A stretch of 37,945 nt of DNA from CAZHTF01 sp964535305 (lineage in GTDB: Bacteria > Planctomycetota > Phycisphaerae > UBA1845 > Fen-1342), in assembly GCA_964535305.1 (NCBI GenBank), contig CAZHTF010000024.1, forward strand, positions 1 through 37,945. Direction: 5' to 3'. A program made the translations under genes and the position numbers. Of the stretch, positions 8,162 to 15,503 are shown in pieces. How positions within the stretch are numbered: position 1 is the first letter of the stretch; each line of letters starts with the position of its first letter. The notes beneath the pieces are model-generated. The model made no database searches. It was given only the letters and a program-made list of their open reading frames with translations, and was not told where the DNA came from.

Positions 8162-9181
8162 ATGACGGTGGACAATCCGCGCCGAATCGTCATCGCCGAA
8201 GACGAGCCGGCTTCGCGCGTACTGCTCACCCGCCAACTCCAGAAGGGCGGCTTCGCTGTCGTGCCCTGTGCCGACGGGCTCGAAGCGCTCGAAGCCATTC
8301 AGCGCGAGGGCGGCGGACTGCTGGTGGCGGACTGGATGATGCCGCGCATGGACGGACTCGAGCTCTGCAAGGCCGTTCGCGGTCTGTGCGATCAGAACGC
8401 GCTGGGGCTGGTCTACATGATTCTGCTCACCGCCAACAGCGAAAAGGAAATGATCGTCCAGGGGCTCGAAGCCGGGGCCGACGACTACCTCACCAAGCCC
8501 TATCACCTTCAAGAATTGCTGGCCCGCATCCGCGGCGGGCGGCGGATCCTCGATTTGCAGGACGACCTGCTGCGCAAGAGCCAGGAGCTGCAACGCATCA
8601 ACGCCGATATGGGCGTGCTCAACCAGAAGCTCGAGCGCCTGGCGAACAGCGACGGTCTCACCGGCCTCGCCAATCGCCGCTTCCTGCTGGAGCGCTTCCA
8701 GGAGGCCTGGGCGTTTTCCGTTCGCAAGGAGCGCCCGCTTTCGTGCATCATGCTGGATGTCGACCGCTTCAAGAGCATCAATGACACGTACGGGCATGCC
8801 GCCGGCGACGAGGTGCTCAAGGCGGTTGCGCACACCTGTAGGAACTGCACGCGCGAATACGACCACTGCGGGCGACTGGGCGGCGAGGAGTTCTGCGTCG
8901 TGATCCCCGACGGCGATCTGCAAGCCGCCGGCGCGCTGGGCGAGCGCATTCGCGCCGCCATCAGCGGGCTGCAGCTCTTCCATGAGGAAAAGCCAATCCC
9001 GGTGACGATCAGCGGCGGCGTTTCCACACGCGGCAACCACCACGATGGCGTGCAGCAACTGCTGGCCGACGCGGATGCGATGCTCTATCGCGCCAAGCAG
9101 AATGGCCGCAACCAGATCTGGTTGATGGACGAGATGCGCACGCCGCGCAAACTGGAAGTCGCTTCCGCTGGATTGACCTGA
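8162..9181 (+). CDS. Response regulator diguanylate cyclase (REC-GGDEF)
   Basis: A 339-residue protein with an N-terminal receiver (acidic pocket E13-D14, phosphoacceptor D57 in VADWMMP, LLTAN and the conserved Lys in LTKPYH), a short coiled linker (about 135-165) and a C-terminal GGDEF domain. The active site reads GGEEF, a permitted variant, and is preceded at the standard five-residue distance by R-E-Y-D, an intact RxxD inhibitory site. It should therefore make cyclic di-GMP and be feedback-inhibited, in the manner of WspR/PleD. ATG at 8162 has GGGAG about 7 bases upstream; the frame also opens at a TTG at 8141. No histidine kinase is adjacent. A PilZ protein that could read c-di-GMP lies at 15504-16595. 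Confidence 0.93.
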   Translation: MTVDNPRRIVIAEDEPASRVLLTRQLQKGGFAVVPCADGLEALEAIQREGGGLLVADWMMPRMDGLELCKAVRGLCDQNALGLVYMILLTANSEKEMIVQGLEAGADDYLTKPYHLQELLARIRGGRRILDLQDDLLRKSQELQRINADMGVLNQKLERLANSDGLTGLANRRFLLERFQEAWAFSVRKERPLSCIMLDVDRFKSINDTYGHAAGDEVLKAVAHTCRNCTREYDHCGRLGGEEFCVVIPDGDLQAAGALGERIRAAISGLQLFHEEKPIPVTISGGVSTRGNHHDGVQQLLADADAMLYRAKQNGRNQIWLMDEMRTPRKLEVASAGLT

Positions 9182-9198
9182 TCAAGCGGTCAGACGCA

Positions 9199-10152
9199 CT
9201 ACGAGGGCTTCGGCGCGGCGGATTGCGGGCTTGATAGCAGTCGCGTCAACCAGGTCCGCAGGGCCGCATCATCGCCCGCCAGCCGCGCGAACAGCGCGAT
9301 CGATGAGCGGATGGCGCCGCGGCCGATTTTGGCCTGCCGAGCGTCGCGCTCGGCCCGCGCCAGCGTCATCGCGCCCCAGGCAATCGGCAAGCCGCAGAAG
9401 GAGCGCAGCTCGCGGGCCGCGGCCGGCAAGCCCAGCACAAACTCCGTGCCGCGCTGCAGGCTGATGCGCGCCTCGGCCAGCACGGCGCGATAGACCTCGC
9501 CCGTCGAGACATTCCCGCTGGGCGTCTGCGGCAGGTAGCGGCGTCCGTCGTGGGCGTCCTTCATCGCGTCCTTCAAGATGTTCACCATCTGTAGGCCCAG
9601 GCCAAGCTCGATCGCGACATCCCGCAGCCGCATCAGCGCCGGCTGACGCAGATGCTGCGACATCAGGCAACACAGCATCTCACCCACGACACCGGCGACG
9701 TAGTGGCAGTATTCACGCAGCTCGTCGGCACTCTGAATCGCGGGGTATGTGACGCCGCGCTGCGCGGCGCGCTCCAGCAGATGCAGCACGCCATCAATCA
9801 TCTTGACCCCGCACGTGTGCACGGCGGCTTGTTGCTGGGGCGACAGCGCGGCGATGCGATCAAAGACCTGGCGGGCATCGGCCAGCAGTGCGTTCTCGGC
9901 TGGGTTGCCGCTCAGCGCGGGCAACTGTGCCAGTTCGGACGCCGACGCCCCGCTGAGCACGCGCCGCAGCGTCTGCAGGGCCGCGACGCGCTCCGGCGTT
10001 GCCAGCTCGGGCGCGTCTTCGACCGTATCGATGATGCGCATCTGCAGATACGCCAGCCCGACCGACTCGGCCAGGGGCGCAGGCAGCATCGGAATCAGCA
10101 GCGCGTACGTTCGCGACACGCCATGCAAGTGCTGATGGATGAATGCGTCCAC
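9199..10152 (-). CDS. Squalene/phytoene synthase family protein
   Basis: This 317-residue prenyl-condensing enzyme has the two Asp-rich motifs that bind diphosphate through magnesium: D42-x-x-E45-D46 (IIDTVED) and D195-x3-D199 (NILKDAMKD). It also has VSRTYALLIPMLP near the N-terminus and YVAGVVGEM at about 151-159. The VSRT...LP start and DTVED resemble squalene synthases more than phytoene synthases, so head-to-head condensation of two farnesyl diphosphates to squalene is the preferred reading. It is the last gene of a minus-strand run after the FPP-type synthase and dxs, which supply its substrate. No HpnE-like oxidase, squalene cyclase or carotenoid desaturase is in the window, so hopanoid, sterol and C30 carotenoid fates all remain open. 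It converges on the diguanylate cyclase with a 17-base gap. Confidence 0.85.
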   Translation of the reverse strand: MDAFIHQHLHGVSRTYALLIPMLPAPLAESVGLAYLQMRIIDTVEDAPELATPERVAALQTLRRVLSGASASELAQLPALSGNPAENALLADARQVFDRIAALSPQQQAAVHTCGVKMIDGVLHLLERAAQRGVTYPAIQSADELREYCHYVAGVVGEMLCCLMSQHLRQPALMRLRDVAIELGLGLQMVNILKDAMKDAHDGRRYLPQTPSGNVSTGEVYRAVLAEARISLQRGTEFVLGLPAAARELRSFCGLPIAWGAMTLARAERDARQAKIGRGAIRSSIALFARLAGDDAALRTWLTRLLSSPQSAAPKPS

Positions 10153-10170
10153 GTGCGCTCCGCGCCAGGT

Positions 10171-10443
10171 TCAACGCCGGGGGGATCGTACGCGGTTCGC
10201 TGCAATCTGGCGAGCGTTGCGCGCGCCCCTGACCGCCGCGCTCGCTGGAATGGATGTCAGACCGAGTGCGGGGATCCCGCGTCGGATGTTGCCGCTGAAC
10301 GCCCGGTCGACGAAGAAGTGCGCTCCGGCGCCGCGCGAAGCGAATACGCGAATGAACAGGGAGAAGTGAATCGGCCGTTGCGAGCGGGGCGCGCTGCGCC
10401 CGCGGTCGAACAGCGGCTCCGGTGGCTTGGCAGCCCGCGGCAC
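10171..10443 (-). CDS. Uncertain 90-residue ORF between dxs and the squalene synthase gene
   Basis: The 299-base gap between dxs and the squalene/phytoene synthase gene is almost filled by this frame, which starts 8 bases after the dxs stop and ends 18 bases before the next start. G/C at third positions is moderately enriched. The product is Arg/Ala-rich with a short central hydrophobic stretch, no recognisable motif and no clear ribosome binding site. Open frames of this size are common by chance at this base composition, so the gap may simply be non-coding leader for the synthase gene. Nothing else was seen in the gap. Confidence 0.25.
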   Translation of the reverse strand: MPRAAKPPEPLFDRGRSAPRSQRPIHFSLFIRVFASRGAGAHFFVDRAFSGNIRRGIPALGLTSIPASAAVRGARNARQIAANRVRSPRR

Positions 10444-10451
10444 GCGCGCCG

Positions 10452-12419
10452 CTACGTGCGCCGCGCCGGGCTGCGGAGCAGCGCTTCGGCCGGCACTGGC
10501 GAACCCAGCACGCCGCTTTGTCCGCGCAGGGCGCGATTGGTCTGGACGGCGCGCCGCACGGCGGCGGCGATGCCGGCCGCGTCGATGCCCGCTTCGGCGA
10601 GCTGCCCGGAGCGCGAGCCGTGCTTATAGAACTGTTCTTCCGCCATTCCCAGCCGCACGATCGCATCCGTCGGAAGGCACAAGCGATTGGCGCACTCCAG
10701 CACCGCGGAGCCGAAGCCGCCCGCCAGCGAGTGATCCTCAATCGTAATGACCGGGGCGCCGCTGGTGATGGCGCGGCTGACCATGTCTTCGTCGATTGGT
10801 TTGGCGAAACGCGCGTTGACCACCGTCACGAAGATGTCCTCTTCGGCCAGGGTGCGGGCGGCGGCGAGAGCGAACTGCACCTGCGTGCCGTAGGCCAGCA
10901 GCTGCGCGTCCGGCCCGGACTGCAGCAGGCGCGCGCGGCCCAGGTCGAATGCGGGCGTCTCGGCCGTCAGCGGATCGGGGACCGAATCGCGCGGGTAGCG
11001 GATCGCCACTGGCACATCCAGACTGAGCGCGAATCGCAGGGCAGCGTTCAGCTCCGGCTCGTCCGCCGGCGCCAGCAAGACCATATTCTGGAAGCCGCGC
11101 AGATACGTGATGTCGAGATAGCCATGATGCACGGCCCCGTCGCCGCCAACCATGCCGGCCCGATCGATGCAGAAGATGACCGGCAGCTTCTGCAGCACGA
11201 CTTCCTGAAAAACCTGGTCAAAGCCGCGCTGCAGGAAGGTCGAGTAGATGCACGCGATCGGCCGCAGGCCGCCTTTGGCCATTCCCGCCGCGATGTCCAC
11301 CGTGCAGCTCTCGGCGATGCCGCAATCCAGCACGCGATCCGGCAGAGACTTGCGCACCTTGGCCAGACCGGTGCCATCGGGCATCGCGGCGGTCAGCGCG
11401 TAGACGCGCGAATCGGCGCGGCACAGATCGATGACGGCGTCGGCCAGCGCGGTGGTCCAGCTCTTGCGATCGCTCTTGGGGATCGTGACCTGGTCGCCTT
11501 CGATGCGGAATTTGTTCGGACTGTGAAACGCGCAGGGGTCTTCCGTGGCCCAGTCACAGCCGCGGCCCTTCTGCGTGTGCACGTGCAGCAGCACCGGGTG
11601 CTCGACCGTCTTGAGCAATTCCAGAATCTCGATCAGGTGCTTGAGATCGTGCCCATCGACCGGTCCGACGTATACAAACCCGAGCTGCTCGAAGATCTGG
11701 TGCGGCGATACCGTGGCCTTGAGCGCGTCCTTCAGGTGGGCCAGCGCATCGATCACGCTCTGCCCGACCAGCGGCACCTGCGGCAGGTACTCGCACAGCT
11801 TGGCCTTCACTTCGTCGTACAGATGACTGAGGCGGAAGCGCTGCAGATACGACGCCAGGCCGCCCTGCGTCTTGGCGATGCCCATCGAGTTGTCATTCAG
11901 CACGACCAGAAGCTGGCGCTTCAGCGTGCCGGCCTGGTTTAGCCCCTCAAACGCGACGCCGTTTACGATGCTGGCGTCGCCGATCAGCGCGACGACGCGC
12001 GAATCGCGACCCAGCACCTGATCTGCCCGGGCCAAGCCGACCGCGGTCGCGATCGATGTGCCGGCGTGCCCGACATCGAACAAGTCATACGGGCTCTCCG
12101 CAACGCTGGGGAACCCGCTGATGCCGCCGGACTGCCGCAGCGAGTCAAAGCGTTCGTTTCGACCGGTGATCAGCTTGTGGACGTAGCACTGGTGGCCGAC
12201 GTCCCAGATCAGCCTGTCGCTGGCGAAGTCGAACACGCGGTGCAGCGCCAACGTGAGCTCGGTGACGCCCAGATTGCTGGCCAGGTGCCCGCCATTCTTG
12301 CTGACGACCTGAATGATCCGCTGGCGGATTTCCTCGGCGAGCTGCTCGAGCTGCTCGAACGAGAGCGGCTGGATGTCGCGCGGGGACTGGATCGTGTCGA
12401 GCAGGCGTTTCTTGTTCAT
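10452..12419 (-). CDS. dxs: 1-deoxy-D-xylulose-5-phosphate synthase
   Basis: This 655-residue enzyme condenses pyruvate and glyceraldehyde 3-phosphate with thiamine diphosphate, the first step of the MEP isoprenoid pathway. Visible landmarks are SNLGVTELTLALH, WDVGHQCYVHK with the catalytic His region, the thiamine diphosphate motif GDASIVNG...LNDN, GPVDGHD, and in the pyrimidine-binding half CGIAES, DRAGMVGGDGAVHHG and RYPRDS. The motif reads GDA rather than GDG; its surroundings are otherwise intact, so loss of activity is not implied. Start ATG 12419 has GAGGA about 10 bases upstream; the frame is open to 12452 but those residues are not family-like. It sits 77 bases after the FPP-type synthase gene and upstream of the squalene synthase gene, forming a compact isoprenoid operon. 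Confidence 0.95.
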   Translation of the reverse strand: MNKKRLLDTIQSPRDIQPLSFEQLEQLAEEIRQRIIQVVSKNGGHLASNLGVTELTLALHRVFDFASDRLIWDVGHQCYVHKLITGRNERFDSLRQSGGISGFPSVAESPYDLFDVGHAGTSIATAVGLARADQVLGRDSRVVALIGDASIVNGVAFEGLNQAGTLKRQLLVVLNDNSMGIAKTQGGLASYLQRFRLSHLYDEVKAKLCEYLPQVPLVGQSVIDALAHLKDALKATVSPHQIFEQLGFVYVGPVDGHDLKHLIEILELLKTVEHPVLLHVHTQKGRGCDWATEDPCAFHSPNKFRIEGDQVTIPKSDRKSWTTALADAVIDLCRADSRVYALTAAMPDGTGLAKVRKSLPDRVLDCGIAESCTVDIAAGMAKGGLRPIACIYSTFLQRGFDQVFQEVVLQKLPVIFCIDRAGMVGGDGAVHHGYLDITYLRGFQNMVLLAPADEPELNAALRFALSLDVPVAIRYPRDSVPDPLTAETPAFDLGRARLLQSGPDAQLLAYGTQVQFALAAARTLAEEDIFVTVVNARFAKPIDEDMVSRAITSGAPVITIEDHSLAGGFGSAVLECANRLCLPTDAIVRLGMAEEQFYKHGSRSGQLAEAGIDAAGIAAAVRRAVQTNRALRGQSGVLGSPVPAEALLRSPARRT

Positions 12420-12496
12420 CTCTGCGGTTTCCTCAATCGGTCGCCACGCCACCGACGTGCATCAAACTCACGCTTCATCACGCGGCGTCGCGCCGT

Positions 12497-13417
12497 CTAC
12501 TTCTCACGCGTCAGCACGAATTCCGCCAGGGCAATCAGCCGCTGCCCGCGCGGGCCGAAGTCCGCCAGGGCGGCAATCGCCGTCCGCACATGCTCAGCGG
12601 CGGCGGCGCGACTGCGCTCCAGCCCATGCGCATCGGGATACGTCTGTTTCGAGACGGCGGCGTCTTTCCTGGCCCGTTTTCCCAACGCCGCGGTCGTGCC
12701 GGTGCGATCCAGCACGTCGTCGACAATCTGAAAAGCCAGCCCCAAATTTTGCCCAAACTGCGACACGCACGCCAGCGCCAGCGGTTCGGCTGCGGCACAA
12801 ATCGCGCCCAGCTCGCAGGCCGACTGAATCAGCCGCGCCGTCTTGTGCAGATGGATGAACCTGACGAGGTTCGCATCCGTCGGCACATCCTGCCCGGCCA
12901 TGTCCGCGGCCTGTCCGCCGATCATACCCAGCGTCCCGCGGGCCAGCGCTGCGGTCAGCGGGCCTGCGTGCTGGGCATTGCGGCCGACCAGCTCAAACGC
13001 GTGTCCCAGCAGCCAATCACCCGCCAGAATCGCGAGCGCCTCGCCGAAAACCTTGTGGTTGGTCGGCTGTCCGCGGCGCAGGTCGTCATTATCCATCGCC
13101 GGCAGGTCGTCATGAATCAGCGAGAATGCGTGCACGCATTCGATCGCCAGCGCCGCCGACAGCGCCGCATCGCCCGTTCCGCCGCAGGCTCGGAATACCT
13201 CCAATGTGAGCGCCGGGCGAACGCGCTTGCCGCCCGCGGTCATCGAGTATCGTACGGCGTCCAGTAGTCGCGAGTGCGAAAATTCGCTCCCGCCGATATT
13301 TGCGAAATGGGCGTCGATGGCCGCGTCAATTTGCTGCCGCTGGGATTCCAGCCAGCCCTCGACATCAGGATTCTGCTCGATCGGGCGGAGCGCTGCCCGC
13401 TGCTGGACGGCTTCCAT
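12497..13417 (-). CDS. ispA: Farnesyl-diphosphate-type polyprenyl synthetase
   Basis: A 306-residue trans-prenyltransferase with the first Asp-rich motif D103-D104-x4-D109 (HDDLPAMDNDD), the two-residue-longer spacing typical of bacterial FPP/GGPP synthases, and the second motif D233-D234-x2-D237 (QIVDDVLD). GGKRVRP (62-68), the isopentenyl diphosphate site, is also present. It should elongate dimethylallyl diphosphate to farnesyl diphosphate (C15) or a nearby length; the residues before the first motif are AFSLIHDD, compatible with C15. It is first in the operon with dxs and a squalene/phytoene synthase, which fits C15 output. ATG 13417 is chosen; longer versions would run under the divergent aat gene. 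FPP versus GGPP remains to be settled. Confidence 0.88.
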   Translation of the reverse strand: MEAVQQRAALRPIEQNPDVEGWLESQRQQIDAAIDAHFANIGGSEFSHSRLLDAVRYSMTAGGKRVRPALTLEVFRACGGTGDAALSAALAIECVHAFSLIHDDLPAMDNDDLRRGQPTNHKVFGEALAILAGDWLLGHAFELVGRNAQHAGPLTAALARGTLGMIGGQAADMAGQDVPTDANLVRFIHLHKTARLIQSACELGAICAAAEPLALACVSQFGQNLGLAFQIVDDVLDRTGTTAALGKRARKDAAVSKQTYPDAHGLERSRAAAAEHVRTAIAALADFGPRGQRLIALAEFVLTREK

Positions 13418-13501
13418 GCGGAAAGCATAGAGTTTTCCCGTGACGCTGAACAGCGGCCGCCGACACGAACGACCGCAGCAACAACCCGTGCACGAACTGC
13501 G

Positions 13502-14125
13502 ATGACGCCTGACGAATTCACGTCTGAGCTGGTGCTGCGCGGATACTGCGCGGGGCTCTTCCCCATGGGCGAGCCCGATGGGCAGATCGCGTGGTATTCG
13601 CCCGACCCGCGCGGCGTGTTTGAGTTCGACCGGTTCCAGATCTCGCGCAGTCTGCGGCAGACCGTTCGGAAAGGGCTCTTCGAGATCCGCTTCGACACGG
13701 CCTTCGATTCCGTCATGCGCTGCTGTGCCGAGCGCCCCGACGAAGGCACCTGGATCACCGAGCCGATCTTTCGCGTTTACAACGAATTGCACCAGGCCGG
13801 CCTGGCGCACAGCGTCGAAGCCTGGCAGGGCACGCAACTGGCAGGCGGACTCTATGGCGTGACGATCGGGGCGGCGTATTTCGGCGAATCGATGTTCTTC
13901 CGCGTACGCGACGCCTCCAAGGTCGCACTCGTCGCGCTGATGCGACACCTCCAGACGCGCGAATACGAACTCGTCGACACACAATGGCTCACGCCACACC
14001 TCGCCTCGCTCGGCGCGGTCGAGATTCCACGTCGGGAATACCTGCGTCGGCTGCGGACCGCGATTGACAAGCCGCGCTCGTTCCGGGCCGACCAGTCGCC
14101 AAATCGCGCAATGTTGCGAGATTGA
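13502..14125 (+). CDS. aat: Leucyl/phenylalanyl-tRNA-protein transferase
   Basis: This 207-residue enzyme attaches Leu or Phe from aminoacyl-tRNA to proteins with N-terminal Arg or Lys, marking them for ClpS/ClpAP degradation in the N-end rule pathway. Conserved blocks run throughout: GLFPMGE, WYSPDPRGV, WITEPIF, YNELHQAGLAHSVEAW, GGLYGV, FGESMFFRV, ASKVALVAL, DTQWLTPHL and IPRREYL. It is slightly shorter than the E. coli protein (234), mainly at the N-terminus. ATG 13502 is chosen because the family begins with a TPDE-like segment. It is divergent from the prenyl synthetase gene across 84 bases. Confidence 0.95.
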   Translation: MTPDEFTSELVLRGYCAGLFPMGEPDGQIAWYSPDPRGVFEFDRFQISRSLRQTVRKGLFEIRFDTAFDSVMRCCAERPDEGTWITEPIFRVYNELHQAGLAHSVEAWQGTQLAGGLYGVTIGAAYFGESMFFRVRDASKVALVALMRHLQTREYELVDTQWLTPHLASLGAVEIPRREYLRRLRTAIDKPRSFRADQSPNRAMLRD

Positions 14126-14153
14126 TGGCGGGCCGTTGCTGAGTTATCAGACC

Positions 14154-14195
14154 GTAATTTTATATTAAATCATTTATTGGTAAATAGTTAAATCA
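14154..14195. other. AT-rich island between aat and tRNA-Arg
   Basis: About 42 bases that are almost entirely A and T (TTTTATATTAAATCATTTATTGG is part of it; runs shortened here), in striking contrast with the surroundings. It lies 28 bases after aat and about 80 bases before the tRNA. It could be an UP-element-like upstream promoter sequence, a nucleoid-protein binding site, or a scar of an integration event at the tRNA. No direct repeat of the tRNA end was found nearby. Confidence 0.5.
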
Positions 14196-14224
14196 GAGGC
14201 GATTCTCGTTCGAATATCGCGAAC

Positions 14225-14252
14225 TTGACGCGCCCCCCGCCCCGTATAGACT
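14225..14252 (+). promoter_or_regulatory. Probable sigma-70 promoter of tRNA-Arg
   Basis: TTGACG at 14225-14230 resembles a -35 box, and TAGACT at 14247-14252 a -10 box with 16-base spacing; the overlapping TATAGA at 14245-14250 is the alternative, with a short 14-base spacer. Transcription would start around 14259, leaving a leader of about 19 bases before the mature tRNA. The AT-rich island just upstream could strengthen it. Confidence 0.45.
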
Positions 14253-14277
14253 TGCGCACGATGGGCGAGCGTTGAAA

Positions 14278-14351
14278 GTCCCTGTAGCTCAACTGGACAG
14301 AGCGTTGGCCTCCGGAGCCAAAGGTTGTGGGTTCGAATCCCGCCGGGGACG
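14278..14351 (+). tRNA. tRNA-Arg (anticodon CCG)
   Basis: A 74-base cloverleaf. The acceptor stem GTCCCTG/CGGGGAC has seven pairs including one G-U, the D arm is GCTC...GAGC, the anticodon stem is TTGGC/GCCAA with loop CTCCGGA giving anticodon CCG, the variable loop is AGGTT, and the T arm is GTGGG-TTCGAAT-CCCGC. The discriminator is G. CCA is not encoded, so it must be added enzymatically. It reads CGG arginine codons. Confidence 0.96.
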
Positions 14352-14394
14352 TGGTCGCCGAGAGGGTCGTGCGTTTGATCGTTGAGGTACTATC

Positions 14395-15459
14395 GTGCGA
14401 TCGACCAAACTCGTACAGCACTTGCGCGTGCTCGACCAGCGTGTCGAGGCAGCGCTGGGTCCGCGTCGCAAGCAGAACGGCCTGGGCCGGCGCGTCTACC
14501 TCGAACTGCTGGGCGTCCTAAACGGCACCGGCCGATTTGAGACGATCCCCGGCTCGATCCCGAACACAACCGGCCTTACTGAAAGAATTTACAAGCACGT
14601 TGCCGATGCGACTGACTTCGCCCTGCCACGTGCCGTCTACGAATGCGCGTACTACGACACCTCGGTCGATTCGCTCATCAACCGCGGTCGGCTGCACCGC
14701 TCCGAATGGTCCTACCTGACCAAGCTGGCTCGCGGGTTGAATGTCGCCCCCAGCTTCGGGCAGGATGTCGTCGACGATCCGCCGCATTGGATGATCGACG
14801 TAGACGAATCGCGCAACGAGCTGCGCGTCTGGATCCGCGAGCTTTCACTTCAAGACATGTTGCTGGCGGCGATGGAGTCTTATCTCGTGCCCGACGGCTC
14901 GGGCCGGCCCTCGACTGAAGTCTACGGCATCGTCTTCGGGTCGTTTCGCGAGGCGGAGCAGTCGCGCGGCCGCTCACGCCGCATCACGCACCTGGATGTG
15001 AACGTCGAGCGGGTGTGCATTCAGCAGCGCGCCAAAGGCACGCCCTCGGAGGTGGTCGCTGACGCGCGCAGCGAAGCCACGCAGCTCGCGATGGGCGAGG
15101 AGCTCTTCCCATACTGGCAGGTGCTGGGCGATTTCCACACGCATGCCTACCGCACGCTGAGTGAGCTGGTTCGCAGCGGCGGCTGGCACTACAGCGGCGC
15201 AGATGAGCAGGTCAACATCGAGTGGACCGCCAAGCTGCGGCAACGCGGACACAACCCGCGCGTGGCGCTGATCCTGGCGATTGCGCGGGCCGCGCGCGGC
15301 GGCACAGGCTCTCGTGAGGAGTGGAACGGCTTGCCGCACGTGCTGCGCACGCGCATCGGCAAGTGCCACTGCTTCATCTCGGCCTACCGCATCCGCCCCG
15401 ACGGGCGCTACAGCACCGACGGAATCTCGCTGAAATGCCCGCATCTGGCGGGACGCTAG
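14395..15459 (+). CDS. JAMM/MPN-like putative metalloprotease domain protein
   Basis: A 354-residue protein. Its C-terminal half has the elements of a JAMM zinc site: E175 in a hydrophobic strand (TEVYGIVFG), H248-x-H250 (GDFHTH) and S267-x2-D270 (YSGADE). JAMM enzymes (Rpn11, CSN5, bacterial deubiquitinase-like and siderophore- or cysteine-releasing proteases) normally have seven residues between the second His and the Ser; here there are 16, so the loop carries an insert. The N-terminal 150 residues match nothing I know. It has no signal peptide. GTG 14395 has GAGG about 8 bases upstream. It starts 43 bases after the tRNA and is flanked by a minus-strand gene, so it stands alone. The JAMM assignment is inferred from motif order and strand pattern. 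Confidence 0.6.
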   Translation: MRSTKLVQHLRVLDQRVEAALGPRRKQNGLGRRVYLELLGVLNGTGRFETIPGSIPNTTGLTERIYKHVADATDFALPRAVYECAYYDTSVDSLINRGRLHRSEWSYLTKLARGLNVAPSFGQDVVDDPPHWMIDVDESRNELRVWIRELSLQDMLLAAMESYLVPDGSGRPSTEVYGIVFGSFREAEQSRGRSRRITHLDVNVERVCIQQRAKGTPSEVVADARSEATQLAMGEELFPYWQVLGDFHTHAYRTLSELVRSGGWHYSGADEQVNIEWTAKLRQRGHNPRVALILAIARAARGGTGSREEWNGLPHVLRTRIGKCHCFISAYRIRPDGRYSTDGISLKCPHLAGR

Positions 15460-15503
15460 ATCCTGATTAAGTACGATCCGCAGCGTGAACAAGCCTCGGG
15501 CGG

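Noticed and set aside
11900..12000. Dxs thiamine motif reads GDA instead of GDG, suggesting an inactive enzyme
   Set aside because: All surrounding catalytic and cofactor segments are intact and the gene sits in a coherent isoprenoid operon; the variant is more likely tolerated.
14278..14351. Integrated element at tRNA-Arg
   Set aside because: No integrase, no direct repeat of the tRNA 3' end and no composition change in the following gene; only the AT-rich island hints at it.
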